A DNA stretch of 64,000 bases from positions 153,784 to 217,783 of the forward strand of contig JAGQNR010000001.1 in NCBI GenBank assembly GCA_020427985.1. Direction: 5' to 3'. This DNA comes from Candidatus Saccharimonadota bacterium (lineage in GTDB: Bacteria; Patescibacteriota; Saccharimonadia; Saccharimonadales; UBA4665). Under the pieces are notes generated by a model. The model did no database searches, was not told the DNA's origin, and saw nothing but the letters and a program-made list of their open reading frames with translations. The translations under genes were made by a program, and so were the position numbers. Positions 16,986-25,835 of the stretch are shown piece by piece. Every line of letters begins with the position of its first letter. The first letter of the stretch is position 1.

Positions 16986-17002
16986 GCTTTTCCCAAAGGA
17001 GA
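16986..17002. repeat. 17-base direct repeat, copy 2
   Basis: Identical to 16739-16755, located 32 bases after the cyclo-ligase stop. The flanks are not similar. Confidence 0.8.
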
Positions 17003-17225
17003 ATCGAAGTACAGTCGTTGCACCTGACAATTGCTAAGTCTGAGTACGTGTTATATGACTACTGGATTTTAATGGTATTTCCTCCATTTATGTGTAACTG
17101 ATACAAAGGAGACGCCGTATCTGGATTTGCCCCAACTGCATATACATACATCACGGCTGTATCCGTAGACACAGGTGTTGTCCTGCTGCCATCAGTCGCA
17201 ACGACCTTGAAAGGATTTTGGCATA

Positions 17226-17251
17226 AAAATAGCCCCTCTCTGGGGGCTTCT
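17226..17251 (-). terminator. terminator-like hairpin on minus strand
   Basis: AAGCCCCC / GGGGCT stem followed on the minus strand by ATTTTTA. No solid gene ends ahead of it, so it may be a relic. Confidence 0.45.
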
Positions 17252-17361
17252 GAATTTTGCAACCTCTTTTAAATTAACACATAACACAAAAGTTGTCAAT
17301 ATAAAGGTTGAAAAGTTCAAATGTTTCACTTAGCCTATCAACTTCTACAGATGTAAAATGA

Positions 17362-17379
17362 TTGGCTGGGCATAAGGGA
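17362..17379. other. candidate attachment site (left), copy of tRNA-Gln 3' end
   Basis: TTGGCTGGGCATAAGGGA matches 16 of 18 bases of 32420-32437, which is the 3' end of tRNA-Gln with its CCA. Same orientation. This is what an integrated element leaves at its far end. No integrase is seen, so it remains tentative. Confidence 0.4.
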
Positions 17380-17459
17380 CGATTATAGAACTCTAGTAGG
17401 ACTAGATAACCTGGGCGTTGTCGAAGTCGAAGACGATACCGAGTGTGGGGAGAATAGCG

Positions 17460-17933
17460 ATGTTTAAGCAACTATTCTCCAATAGCCTTGGCGCAACCGC
17501 GCTCTGCACTTCACGACTATTTGATAATGAAACATTTTACGGATCGTTCGTAAAAGATCTTGGGCATGCGAGTCACAGCATCTATATTGAGAGTCCGTTT
17601 ATAACAAGGAAGCGGATGGATATGATTTTGCCTATTTTCAAGCAAGCACGCCGAAGGGGTGTTCAGTTTACAGTGAATTCTCGGCCCCCAAGTGAACACG
17701 ATGGCAAATATATCAGTCAAGCGTACGAATCCGTACAAGATATGCAAAGCATCGGCATAACTGTGTTGTATACGGTTAGACACCATCGAAAGATCGCCAT
17801 CATTGACGATGAGATTCTGTGGGAAGGCAGTCTGAATATATTATCTCAAAGTGACAGTTGCGAATTAATGCGCCGATCGGTCTCGAGCTCACTTGTCCGC
17901 CAAATGAAGGAGTACATCAAATGTAATAATTAG
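17460..17933 (+). CDS. phospholipase D-like domain protein, single HKD motif
   Basis: 157-residue protein of the PLD/nuclease superfamily. It has a helical start, the strand-loop SIYIESPFITRKRM, and one HKD-type motif HHRKIAIIDDEILWEGSLN, in which His and Lys form the phosphohistidine active site. One motif per chain implies a homodimer, as in the Nuc/BfiI class, so a nuclease is more likely than a lipase. Start at ATG 17460 with GGGAGA seven bases upstream; an upstream TTG in frame is less likely. It stands alone just inside the left edge of the copper block. Confidence 0.7.
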   Translation: MFKQLFSNSLGATALCTSRLFDNETFYGSFVKDLGHASHSIYIESPFITRKRMDMILPIFKQARRRGVQFTVNSRPPSEHDGKYISQAYESVQDMQSIGITVLYTVRHHRKIAIIDDEILWEGSLNILSQSDSCELMRRSVSSSLVRQMKEYIKCNN

Positions 17934-17954
17934 CTAAATGCATCGTGGGTGTCG

Positions 17955-18595
17955 TTATAGAAATGATTTCTGTAACGCTTCCAAGGTACTTATTTCTGCT
18001 TTGTACTCTTTTTGAGATGCCTCGCGCAGCTTAACCAACTCACCGAAACCTATCTTTGCTCCTTCAAGTTTCACTAGATCGGTGGCTTTTTTATGATGCT
18101 CTATTAGCAGGGTGAGGAATGTAGTATCTACACTTTCGCCACTCGATAGCCGATATTTTCCAACATCAATATGGGGTAACATGCCGGAAAACGTTGGGTA
18201 GCCGTTGCATCCACCCGTTTCCGGGAAATCGGTAATATTCAGATAGCTTTCATTCCACGAGGTGAGCAGGGCCGCATAAACGTTTGCTCTTTCTGTCTCT
18301 TGGGAGCTTACTTGCTCGGCTAGTTGTCGTATTTCTGGCTTAGTTGCATCAGTTTTGCCTTGTCGGCAATCATGGCACCTAGCTGGTGGTGTATTAATTT
18401 CTTTTGGGCATAATCAACATCGCTAAAGTCATGGGTTCTAGGGTCTCTAGGCTCAGCTACTTTTGTCTGTGTCTTGATGGCTGCAACTTTGGCAGGTGGT
18501 TGCTTGTTGCTAGCGAGATCTTGAATTGTAGGGGCAAGAAAAGCAACTCCAGAAACTAGTACGAGTAAAGCACCACCCACCAGCACCTTGCGCAT
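17955..18595 (-). pseudogene. DUF305-like membrane-anchored protein, frameshifted
   Basis: Two abutting frames together encode a homologue of the intact gene at 29990-30628. The first (18595 to 18320) gives a signal anchor and HDFSDVDYAQKKLIHHQLGAMIADKAK; the second resumes with TKPEIRQLAEQVSS and NVYAALLTSWNESYLNITDF, then YPTFSGMLPHID, matching NQEVRNIALKNM... YIALLEKWKESYLNLADY... YPTFPGM of the paralogue. One extra A in the run at 18353-18356 (T on the plus strand) would restore a 213-residue protein, against 212 in the paralogue. It may be a real mutation, slippage or a sequencing error. It follows the tandem DUF305 gene by six bases. Confidence 0.75.
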
Positions 18596-18601
18596 ATGCC
18601 T

Positions 18602-19246
18602 TTAGTAGCCCCACTTCTGTTGCCAGCTTTTCATGTCGGCAATTTCTTTTTCTTGAGCAGTAATGACCGTTCGTGCTAAGTCTTTCACTTCTTGATGCTT
18701 GGCATTTGTATCTGCATACTTCGACATATCAACAGCTTGTTGATGATGAAGAATCATCTGTTTTAAAAATTCTTTGTCGTAGGCTTCGCCACTCAAACCG
18801 TTTAGCTTTGCCTCCATATTGGCCATATCATCACCCATGCTACCACTTGATTCCATCATATGGCCTGCATGCGGGTTACTGCTATCAGTTGCTGAATACT
18901 TCCATTCCTGTTGCCAGTCCATCATTTGTTGCACCTCGGTTGCTTGTGAGGAAAGAATAGAATCGGATAGGGTCCGGATTTCTGCTTTTGTTGCTAGTTC
19001 TCGGGCCTGGCTTGCCATGTTGAGAGCGCCTTGATGATGCGCAATCATATCGGTCAGGTATGCTTTGTCAAACTGGTCACCCGTCATGTTGGCATACATG
19101 CTGCTTGTCTGATTATCTGACTGAGAACTTTGACTCGTTTCAGTAGAAGAGTCCACCTTGTTTTGTGATTTATCGTTGAGCAGCAGTATTACAAATATTA
19201 GCAGTATAATTATCAAACCAAATGCTACGAATTGAGTTTTTTTCAT
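18602..19246 (-). CDS. membrane-anchored tandem DUF305 protein
   Basis: 214 residues: an N-terminal membrane anchor (FGLIIILLIFVILLL), a Ser/Gln-rich linker, and two DUF305 domains. Each has the His-rich helix motif (MIAHHQGALNMASQA and MILHHQQAVDMSKYA) and ends in W-Q--W-Y. DUF305 is a four-helix ferritin-like fold; CopM of Synechocystis, a DUF305 protein, binds copper outside the cytoplasm. The linker between domains is Met/His-rich (HAGHMMESSGSMGDDM). Second gene of the ArsR-YHS operon, with an AGGAGG-like site, so probably metal-controlled. Confidence 0.9.
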   Translation of the reverse strand: MKKTQFVAFGLIIILLIFVILLLNDKSQNKVDSSTETSQSSQSDNQTSSMYANMTGDQFDKAYLTDMIAHHQGALNMASQARELATKAEIRTLSDSILSSQATEVQQMMDWQQEWKYSATDSSNPHAGHMMESSGSMGDDMANMEAKLNGLSGEAYDKEFLKQMILHHQQAVDMSKYADTNAKHQEVKDLARTVITAQEKEIADMKSWQQKWGY

Positions 19247-19255
19247 GTTCTCCTC

Positions 19256-19750
19256 CTATGCGTGAACGGTTTGAGCAAAGTGCTCTTCGTTCGTTAGTTT
19301 TACACTAGCCTTAAAGGCAGACTCACAGCCACTCGCACAGAAATGATACAATTTACCGTTTTTATCAATGTGCGAAAATGCCTTTGAAGCGCTGAATCGC
19401 ATGCCGCAAACTGGATCAGTGACAATTGGGAATAAGGCATTACTATCAAAGGGTGTATCTATGCGGTGAGTTTTGCGAAGAAAATCATGAATAGATCGAA
19501 TCGCGACCGCAATACTATCATCGGCAAGGGTATAAAAAGATTCGCGCCCTTTCTTGCGTACTTCAACAAGATGCTGTGCACGGAGGAGGGTGAGGTGCTG
19601 TGATAGATTGGCTTGACGGAGGCCTAGCATGTCAGTCATTTCACCAACGTTTAGCTCACGGTGCTCTAGCAAAAGAAGTATCTCAAGTCGTTTTTGATTG
19701 CCAATTAGCTTAAAGATTTCTTCCTGGATAGATAAAATATCACTGCTCAT
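19256..19750 (-). CDS. ArsR-family regulator fused to a YHS domain
   Basis: 164-residue putative metal sensor. Residues 1-95 form an ArsR/SmtB winged helix (NQKRLEILLLLEHRELNVGEMTDMLGLRQANLSQHLTLLRAQ). The C-terminal 55 residues form a YHS domain with DPVCGM, LYHFCASGCESAF, a Cys-rich module found in copper ATPases and metal-binding proteins. The fusion suggests that the YHS part binds metal and the winged helix controls the divergent copper operon and its own DUF305 operon. ATG at 19750 chosen over one at 19786, which would overlap the putative operator. Confidence 0.88.
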   Translation of the reverse strand: MSSDILSIQEEIFKLIGNQKRLEILLLLEHRELNVGEMTDMLGLRQANLSQHLTLLRAQHLVEVRKKGRESFYTLADDSIAVAIRSIHDFLRKTHRIDTPFDSNALFPIVTDPVCGMRFSASKAFSHIDKNGKLYHFCASGCESAFKASVKLTNEEHFAQTVHA

Positions 19751-19761
19751 GCCACTGAGTA

Positions 19762-19800
19762 TAACATAATATACATATATGCGCACTATTGAATATGTTA
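19762..19800. promoter_or_regulatory. candidate operator between ArsR-YHS gene and divergent copper operon
   Basis: Inverted repeat TAACATA (19762-19768) and TATGTTA (19794-19800) flanking a CATATATG palindrome. AT-rich imperfect dyads of this type are usual ArsR-family sites. Position between divergent promoters fits autoregulation. Confidence 0.45.
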
Positions 19801-20196
19801 CTTGTTTGGAGTATATTTGTGAGTAGGATGCATACTTTGCTCAATAAACTACACATTAACCGACTTACTTTAGCCATCGTAGTTGCGATATCTATTATCT
19901 TACCTGCCGTTGCTGGCTCTCCGACGTTCGCAATGTCTTCAATGGACGATATGGGCCATTCGAATGTAGATATTGTCAGCTGCATGAATCAACACCAGGT
20001 TCCAACAGCTACTACTATAAAAGAACTTGATCAAGTTGATAACGAAGATGATGACCCACTTCCGCCAGAAAATACTTACTTCAATCCATCAGAATTAAGA
20101 TATGATCAACCGGCTAAACAGAAGACTGATCTTATACGCTCATCCTCATTTCGCCCACCCGACATTGTGATCCTGACGGCCAACCTTCGTATTTAG
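19795..20196 (+). CDS. small secreted protein heading the copper operon
   Basis: About 134 residues with an N-terminal hydrophobic segment (LTLAIVVAISIILPAVAGSPTFA) that looks like a signal peptide, then a Met/His/Cys patch (MSSMDDMGHSNVDIVSCMNQHQ), an acidic stretch (DQVDNEDDDPLPPE) and a basic end. The patch offers Met, His and Cys ligands for copper. Starts are uncertain: ATG 19795 or 19828; neither has a strong Shine-Dalgarno site. A protein of the same plan lies at the other end of the block (31929-32294). Function inferred from position only. Confidence 0.6.
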   Translation: MLLVWSIFVSRMHTLLNKLHINRLTLAIVVAISIILPAVAGSPTFAMSSMDDMGHSNVDIVSCMNQHQVPTATTIKELDQVDNEDDDPLPPENTYFNPSELRYDQPAKQKTDLIRSSSFRPPDIVILTANLRI

Positions 20197-20201
20197 GCCT
20201 A

Positions 20202-20237
20202 CCTTCTTTGATTAGATCTATCAGTCAACAAAGAAGG
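20202..20237 (+). promoter_or_regulatory. hairpin hiding the ribosome-binding site of the YHS gene
   Basis: CCTTCTTTG (20202-20210) pairs with CAAAGAAGG (20229-20237), and the right arm contains the AAGG of the Shine-Dalgarno site of the gene at 20245. Folding would reduce its translation. Confidence 0.45.
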
Positions 20238-20244
20238 AGTTTAT

Positions 20245-20445
20245 ATGGAATTTTTAGAAACGGATCATCAGCTCGACCACAACGGTAAGCATCTTAATAT
20301 AGATGTGGTATGTGGCATGGACGTGATCGAAGAAAAAAGTAAGCATCAGAGTATGTATCTGGGGGCGACATATTATTTTTGTTCAAATGCTTGCCAGAAG
20401 CACTTTGATAACTTCCCTGAACGATATGTAGGGGATAAGGCGTAA
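20245..20445 (+). CDS. small YHS-domain protein
   Basis: 66 residues: a short acidic/His N-terminus, then a YHS domain with VVCGMDV, YYFCSNACQKHFDNFPERY. Stand-alone YHS proteins are thought to bind soft metals through these cysteines. It lies in the copper operon between the small secreted protein and the HMA-SafE-cupredoxin gene, with AAGGAG before the ATG. A cytosolic metal-binding or chaperone role is inferred. Confidence 0.85.
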   Translation: MEFLETDHQLDHNGKHLNIDVVCGMDVIEEKSKHQSMYLGATYYFCSNACQKHFDNFPERYVGDKA

Positions 20446-20484
20446 GCAATGACAAAACATAAATCTTCACGAAGGAATAGACAC

Positions 20485-21876
20485 ATGAACCAACAAAATG
20501 ACAATTCGCCGCACCTGTTTAAACAAACGGTGCCGATTAAAGGCATGCACTGCGCCTCATGTGAGCTACTGATAGGTGAGGAATTAGAATCAATTCCGGG
20601 CGTTACTAAAGCGAGCGCCAGTCTCAAAACGAACTCAGCCACTATTACGAGTACAGACCGTATAGCCGATAGTGATATTGAGACCGCGGTACGTGCAGCG
20701 GGGTATGAAGTTGGAGTGGAGGATGGCGAAAAGCCATTCTTCACACACAACGAGCGAATTTGGAAAGATTTTGCCATAGGCGTCATCGTCGTGCTTGGAC
20801 TCTATGTCCTGTTTCAAGTTTTCGGTATTGATAAGTTGACTTCCTCCACTTCAAATAGTGGTAGCACTGGGACAATGGCACTGCTCGTCGGACTCACTGC
20901 CGGTTTTTCAACCTGCATGGCTCTCATCGGGGGGCTTGTCATTAGCGTTGCTTCAAAGTATGCCGAAAATCACCCCACAGAGACGGCGCTTCAAAAATTC
21001 CGTCCACATCTCTTTTTCAATGCTGGTCGAATAGTTTCCTTTATAGCATTCGGTGCAATCATCGGTGCGATTGGCTCGGCGTTTGCTCTCAAAGGCTCCC
21101 TGCTCGGGTTCTTAACAATTGCCGTGGGCATGGTCATGCTGATATTAGGATTACAGTTGACTGAAATATTCCCACGCATTACCCGAGGTCTCACATTACC
21201 AAGTGGTCTTGCCAGAAAACTCGGCATCAACAATCGCAAAGAACGGGAGTATAGCCATAAAAACGCCTTCTTAATGGGAGCCGCCACATTCTTTCTGCCC
21301 TGCGGCTTCACACAAGCCATGCAGTTACTTGCCGTGAGCACTGGGAACCCTTTGCAGGCAGCGGTAATCATGGGTGCATTCGCGATTGGTACAACTCCGG
21401 GACTATTAACCCTCGGCGGTCTTACGTCGGTTGTTAAAGGTGCATTCGCTCAACGGTTCTTCCGTATCGTCGGTGTCATAGTTGTCGCAATGGCACTGAT
21501 CAATTTCACAAACGGATACACCCTCGCTGGGCTCAATCGATTCCTGGATAGCTCGAAGCCGATGGTAAATACGGCCGTACAAAAGCAATCTTCCGAAGGC
21601 TCAGTAATCTTAAATACGACGTTTAAACTGAAGGAAGATATCATACCGAGTAAATTCACCGCCAAAGTAGGACAAAAAACTACTCTGGTTGTAGATGTGA
21701 AGGAAGATGGCCAGGGCTGCATGAGTACCATTATGATTATTGGTCTTGACGATAACCCGCAGTATTTGAAAAAGGGCAAGAAAATAGAATTAACATTTAC
21801 CGCCACGAAAGCAGGCACCTACACAATTGCTTGCGCAATGGGCATTCCACGCGGATCAATAACGGTAACGGAGTAA
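20485..21876 (+). CDS. HMA - SafE/TauE-like membrane - cupredoxin-like fusion protein
   Basis: 463 residues in three parts. Residues 10-80: heavy-metal-associated domain with MHCASC (21-26). Residues about 95-340: membrane region of the SafE/TauE/DsbD type (COG2836-like) with GLTAGFSTCMALIGGLV and a second GAATFFLPCGFTQAMQ, each with a conserved Cys in a helix. Residues about 375-463: a cupredoxin-like beta domain with GCMSTIMI and TIACAMGIPRG, possible copper ligands. The layout suggests passage of copper from cytosol to an outer cupredoxin. Start at 20485 has GAAGGA; an ATG at 20449 adds 12 basic residues. Confidence 0.85.
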   Translation: MNQQNDNSPHLFKQTVPIKGMHCASCELLIGEELESIPGVTKASASLKTNSATITSTDRIADSDIETAVRAAGYEVGVEDGEKPFFTHNERIWKDFAIGVIVVLGLYVLFQVFGIDKLTSSTSNSGSTGTMALLVGLTAGFSTCMALIGGLVISVASKYAENHPTETALQKFRPHLFFNAGRIVSFIAFGAIIGAIGSAFALKGSLLGFLTIAVGMVMLILGLQLTEIFPRITRGLTLPSGLARKLGINNRKEREYSHKNAFLMGAATFFLPCGFTQAMQLLAVSTGNPLQAAVIMGAFAIGTTPGLLTLGGLTSVVKGAFAQRFFRIVGVIVVAMALINFTNGYTLAGLNRFLDSSKPMVNTAVQKQSSEGSVILNTTFKLKEDIIPSKFTAKVGQKTTLVVDVKEDGQGCMSTIMIIGLDDNPQYLKKGKKIELTFTATKAGTYTIACAMGIPRGSITVTE

Positions 21877-21887
21877 GGAAACGAATT

Positions 21888-22097
21888 ATGACCGAACAAA
21901 CATTTACAATCAGCGGCATGACCTGTGAGGCATGCGCGAAACTGACGACAAAACGAATAAAAAACATTGCTGGCGTTCACGATGCAAGCGTAGATTTGGC
22001 TACTAAAACAGCGACCGTTCAGGCTGAGCGGTCTATCACTGCTGGCGAGCTTAATGCAGCCTTCGGTGACAGTAACTACCGAGCCGAGGATAAGTAG
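21888..22097 (+). CDS. copZ: copper chaperone CopZ-like HMA protein
   Basis: 69-residue single HMA domain with MTCEAC near the N-terminus, the Cu(I)-binding MxCxxC motif. It would carry copper to the HMA domains of the ATPase encoded immediately downstream (two-base gap). ATG at 21888 with TAAGGAA; an upstream frame extension overlaps the previous gene and is not needed. Confidence 0.88.
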   Translation: MTEQTFTISGMTCEACAKLTTKRIKNIAGVHDASVDLATKTATVQAERSITAGELNAAFGDSNYRAEDK

Positions 22098-22099
22098 GA

Positions 22100-25000
22100 A
22101 TGAAAACAATACAGCTATCAATCCCTAAGATGCACTGTGAATCGTGCGAAAAACTCATCACTTCGGAGCTAGAAGACTTACCGGGTATTCACCACTCCAC
22201 AATAACTACTGCGGATAAGGGTGGCGAAGTGATGTTTGACGAAGGAGTGGTGAGTGAAGAGGACATCCTTTCTGCAGTAAAAACGGCAGGGTATGACGCC
22301 ACTGTCGTCAGTGATCAATCCCTGTTAACGAGCCCATCAGCTCCAACTCCCGAGGAGACTACGGTCCCAGTGCCTGAGCATCCACAGCATGTGAAAGTTG
22401 AGCTACAGACCGTTGCCGATGGCACCGTTTCCCTTGATGCGAACGGTAAACCAGTATTTACCGGGAAAATGAGCGACACAAAATCGATTACTATTGATGG
22501 GAAAGAACAGGTAATCGATGAAAGCGCACCTTCGAAACAAGCGGTGGCCGCCACTAGCATCATGCAAGCCCTGTCGTCTATCTTTATGCCAAAAAATAAA
22601 GCTGATAGCACCCCACAGCCTTCCGCCCCTGCGCAATTGCCTCAACCAGTCTCCCAAGGATCTGCAACATCAAGACTAGCAATTTACGGCATGCATTGCT
22701 CCTCGTGTGCAGGAATTATCGAGAAGCAACTGTCTAAGGTCCCGGGTGTATCCAAGGCAAATGTCAATTTTGCTGCTGAAAAAGCCCTCGTAAACACCGA
22801 CGGTTCGGTACAGTCCCTAGCGCTTTTGGATGCAGTTAAAAAGGCTGGGTATCGAGCCGAGATGCTTGATAGTGAAGAGGCCGAAGCAAAAGAGAAAATG
22901 AACCGTGCGCACGCAATAACCAGCCTTCGCAATAAGTTTCTCGTCAGCATGGTCCTGAGCATACCCATGCTCTACTTCATGCTGCTCGACTTCTTTCCGT
23001 CCCTGCCTGGTGGCCAAACACTGCCGCCGTACTTCGCTATCGTATCGTTCATCTTGACATTTCCTATCCAGTTTATTATCGGTGCCGGGTTCTATAAAGG
23101 TATGTGGTCTGGCTTTAAGATGAAGACGTTTAACATGGATAGTCTTATTGCCATCGGTACTTCGACAGCATTTTTCTATAGCTTAATCTACTTCATGATC
23201 TATGCGGTGACGAACCAGTCACTGATTGGGTTAAATGGTGAAAAGATTCCCGAGCAGTACTTTGAAACCGCTGCATTTCTAATCACCTTCGTTATCTTGG
23301 GCAAGTGGCTTGAAGCCCGTGCTAAGAATAAAACATCAGACGCCATCAAAAAGTTGATGGGGATGCAGGCCAAGACTGCACGCGTAATCCGTGACGGTGT
23401 GACTACCGATATCCCTATCGACCGAGTAGTGAATGGCGATATTATCCTTGTTCGCCCGGGTGAAAAAGTTCCTGTTGACGGTGTTATTAGTAAAGGTTCA
23501 TCTGCTGTCGACGAATCGATGATCACTGGTGAAAGTTTGCCGGTTGAGAAGACCCTCGGGAATACAGTAGTCGGAGCAACGATCAATAAAACAGGGAGTT
23601 TCGAATTTACAGCAACCCGCGTAGGCAGTGAAACAACCCTATCTCGGATTATTCGCCTTATCGAAGATGCGCAGGGCTCTAAGGCTCCTATACAGGCCTT
23701 TGCTGACCGGATTTCGTCATGGTTTGTTCCAGCAGTCATCGGCATAGCGATTCTGACCTTCTTGGTGTGGTACTTCCTGCTCGGAGCGACGTTCGCCTAT
23801 GCAATCATGGCGTTTACGGCGGTAATCGTCATCGCCTGTCCATGTGCACTGGGGTTAGCAACACCAACCGCCCTGATGGTAGGCACGGGTAAGGCCGCCG
23901 AAAACGGTATCCTTATCAAAGGCGGAGAACCATTAGAAATCGCATGTAAAGTAAATGCGATCGTTTTCGACAAAACGGGCACCTTAACAAATGGCAAGCC
24001 AGAAGTAACAGATATCATCGCGCTCGGTGCATTTGACGACGATGACGTACTTCAGGTTGCCGCTAGCATCGAGAAAGCCAGTGAGCACCCACTCGCCGAA
24101 GCAATCTATCGTCACGCAGAGGAAGAGGACATAGCACTCATCGAAACGAATGGGTTCGAGGCGATACCTGGGCACGGTGTTAAGGCACAGCTCCATGACA
24201 AATGGTACTATTTCGGTAATCGCCGACTGGTGACTGACAAACTCGGACTTGCGCTGGAGCGACTAGAGAAGAAAATTGAACGACTTGAAACTGGCGGGAA
24301 GACTGCCATGATACTCGCCACAGAAACAGAAATTGTGGGCGTTATTGCTGTTGCAGATACAGTTAAAGAAACATCTAAAGACGCTATAGACGCTCTTCAT
24401 GCTCGAGGTATAGAGACTTGGATGATTACGGGAGACAATGAACGAACTGCCCAGGCTATTGCTGCCCAGGTAGGCATTACCAATGTTCTGGCAGAAGTGT
24501 TGCCGGAAGACAAAGCAGCAAACATAGTACGTATTCAGCAAAGCGGTAAAGTTGTTGCGATGGTAGGCGACGGTATTAACGATGCGCCTGCACTTGCTCA
24601 AGCTGATTTAGGCATAGCGATGGGGAATGGTACAGATGTCGCCATGGAAACTGGCGGCATTGTCATCATCAAAAATGACCTGCGTGATGTCGTGGAGGCA
24701 ATTCAAATCTCCAAGGCTACAGTCAGTAAAATTCGTCAGAATTTGTTCTTTGCCTTGTTTTACAATGTGGCCGGTATCCCAATAGCTGCACGCGTCTTTG
24801 CATTCGCGGGGCTAGTGCTGCGACCCGAGTTAGCCGGTCTGGCAATGGCACTGAGCTCAATTTCGGTCGTCACTAACTCATTGACGTTACGAACCTATCG
24901 CCCCGGCAAGCGAAACTGGGTCTCAGCCGTTGCGCCTATTGTCATGGCAATTCTATTCACTGGATTATTCATATCCTTTGCGAAGCTGAGTTCCCAAATG

Positions 25001-25699
25001 GATGTGCAGGCAGCAATGTCTTCCAGTGTTTCAACTGTTACGCTCGATAAACAAAAGGCCATCAATACCACGCTAGCCGGCGCGGAGAATGCTATTGCGT
25101 TTACTAAGGATGGAACACCGAAGCTCTTTGCATCACTGGCGTCATTGCCTGACGCAGAACTAGCGAGCACCACTACTGGGACATACGATAAAACCGTTGT
25201 CATTGGAAGTAGCGAAGCAAAAATGATGCAAGACGAAGGACTCTTTAGTGAAGTTGGTGATATCCTCCCAGACTTTTTTGGAGCAAAAAATGTAATGGTC
25301 CGTGGTATTTTGAAGCCGACTGGCACAGTTGCTGATTCATATCATTTCGTGTCCCCGAGTGCATTTGCAGAGATTAATGCAACGGCGTCGTTACAAATAG
25401 TTGCTGAAGACAATGGAAGTACTAAGTTGTTCTACGCAGTGGGTGATATGGTTCCCGAGAAGTTGAAGAAGGATATTACAGCTACCTATCCCGCCACTGT
25501 TGGTGATAAGACATACTACCCGGTCTTTGTCGGCTACGCCGAAGCAAAAATGATGCAAGACAAAAAACTATTTGTGAGCGATGGAGATACGATCCGTAAC
25601 TTCTTTGGCCATGACGTCATAGTGTACAGCTTGCCGGAGACTAAGACAACCCTCGATGATATGCACTTTGTCGATGCGAGCTTTGTTGTAACAGAGTAA
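22100..25699 (+). CDS. copA: copper-exporting P1B ATPase with duplicated C-terminal domain
   Basis: 1199 residues, far longer than the usual 750-850. HMA1 (MHCESC, 11-16), a 120-residue Pro/Thr-rich linker, HMA2 (GMHCSSC, about 197-203), then the ATPase core: TGES loop, CPC in the metal-binding helix (about 580), DKTGT (about 623, phosphorylated Asp), SEHP and GDGINDAP (about 822). After the last core helices one more membrane segment (about 942-962) leads to about 237 extra residues, probably outside the cell. This tail contains two repeats of about 100 residues, each with EAKMMQD. Pumps Cu(I) out. Confidence 0.93.
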   Translation: MKTIQLSIPKMHCESCEKLITSELEDLPGIHHSTITTADKGGEVMFDEGVVSEEDILSAVKTAGYDATVVSDQSLLTSPSAPTPEETTVPVPEHPQHVKVELQTVADGTVSLDANGKPVFTGKMSDTKSITIDGKEQVIDESAPSKQAVAATSIMQALSSIFMPKNKADSTPQPSAPAQLPQPVSQGSATSRLAIYGMHCSSCAGIIEKQLSKVPGVSKANVNFAAEKALVNTDGSVQSLALLDAVKKAGYRAEMLDSEEAEAKEKMNRAHAITSLRNKFLVSMVLSIPMLYFMLLDFFPSLPGGQTLPPYFAIVSFILTFPIQFIIGAGFYKGMWSGFKMKTFNMDSLIAIGTSTAFFYSLIYFMIYAVTNQSLIGLNGEKIPEQYFETAAFLITFVILGKWLEARAKNKTSDAIKKLMGMQAKTARVIRDGVTTDIPIDRVVNGDIILVRPGEKVPVDGVISKGSSAVDESMITGESLPVEKTLGNTVVGATINKTGSFEFTATRVGSETTLSRIIRLIEDAQGSKAPIQAFADRISSWFVPAVIGIAILTFLVWYFLLGATFAYAIMAFTAVIVIACPCALGLATPTALMVGTGKAAENGILIKGGEPLEIACKVNAIVFDKTGTLTNGKPEVTDIIALGAFDDDDVLQVAASIEKASEHPLAEAIYRHAEEEDIALIETNGFEAIPGHGVKAQLHDKWYYFGNRRLVTDKLGLALERLEKKIERLETGGKTAMILATETEIVGVIAVADTVKETSKDAIDALHARGIETWMITGDNERTAQAIAAQVGITNVLAEVLPEDKAANIVRIQQSGKVVAMVGDGINDAPALAQADLGIAMGNGTDVAMETGGIVIIKNDLRDVVEAIQISKATVSKIRQNLFFALFYNVAGIPIAARVFAFAGLVLRPELAGLAMALSSISVVTNSLTLRTYRPGKRNWVSAVAPIVMAILFTGLFISFAKLSSQMDVQAAMSSSVSTVTLDKQKAINTTLAGAENAIAFTKDGTPKLFASLASLPDAELASTTTGTYDKTVVIGSSEAKMMQDEGLFSEVGDILPDFFGAKNVMVRGILKPTGTVADSYHFVSPSAFAEINATASLQIVAEDNGSTKLFYAVGDMVPEKLKKDITATYPATVGDKTYYPVFVGYAEAKMMQDKKLFVSDGDTIRNFFGHDVIVYSLPETKTTLDDMHFVDASFVVTE
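25213..25234. repeat. 22-base direct repeat in ATPase tail, copy 1
   Basis: A perfect 22-base repeat coding for EAKMMQD, in phase, marks the first of two duplicated tail domains. The second copy is 327 bases (109 codons) downstream. Confidence 0.85.
25540..25561. repeat. 22-base direct repeat in ATPase tail, copy 2
   Basis: Identical to 25213-25234 and in the same reading frame, in the second tail domain. Confidence 0.85.
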
Positions 25700-25703
25700 T
25701 CCT

Positions 25704-25741
25704 GTACCCAAACCACACCCGGGCTAGTGGTTTGGGTACAA
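25704..25741. terminator. strong hairpin after copA
   Basis: Stem of 14 bases, TGTACCCAAACCAC / GTGGTTTGGGTACA, around ACCCGGGCTA. No T-run follows, so it may protect the mRNA 3' end or terminate weakly. It shares CCAAACCAC with the hairpin beside tRNA-Gln. Confidence 0.6.
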
Positions 25742-25799
25742 CAATGCTAGCAGAACTCTTGGGGTCATCCTGCGGACTAGATATATGGCCATAAGCTAT

Positions 25800-25829
25800 T
25801 TGACGTAATACCCCCAGGGGGTATACAAT
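25800..25829 (+). promoter_or_regulatory. csoR promoter with CsoR operator in the spacer
   Basis: TTGACG (25800-25805), 18 bases, TACAAT (25824-25829). The spacer is nearly filled by the perfect 17-base palindrome ATACCCCCAGGGGGTAT (25808-25824), the typical G-tract site of CsoR proteins. The -10 ends six bases before the csoR ATG, so the mRNA should be leaderless. Binding here would block RNA polymerase. Confidence 0.85.
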
Positions 25830-25835
25830 AAACGT

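Larger units (their letters stand above)
16955..17459. other. 505-base non-coding stretch at left edge of copper block
   Basis: No convincing gene. It holds the second copy of a 17-base repeat, a hairpin with a T-run on the minus strand, and an 18-base near-copy of the tRNA-Gln 3' end. Two minus-strand ORFs (65-67 codons) here have weak starts and no family and were not called. It looks like junction or degenerate sequence. Confidence 0.5.

Noticed and set aside
17059-17471. Two minus-strand ORFs of 65-67 codons
   Set aside because: Weak or absent start signals, no family, and they overlap the terminator-like hairpin and the candidate attachment site.
17460-17933. PLD-like protein as the integrase of the island
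   Set aside because: A single HKD motif is a nuclease or lipase signature; it is not a tyrosine or serine recombinase.
20485-21876. HMA-SafE fusion as a cytochrome c biogenesis protein
   Set aside because: The membrane part resembles DsbD/CcdA relatives, but there is no thioredoxin domain or cytochrome gene and the context is copper.
25704-25741. Hairpin after copA and hairpin beside tRNA-Gln as an attachment-site pair
   Set aside because: They share only CCAAACCAC, which is part of self-complementary stems; the tRNA-end repeat is a better candidate.
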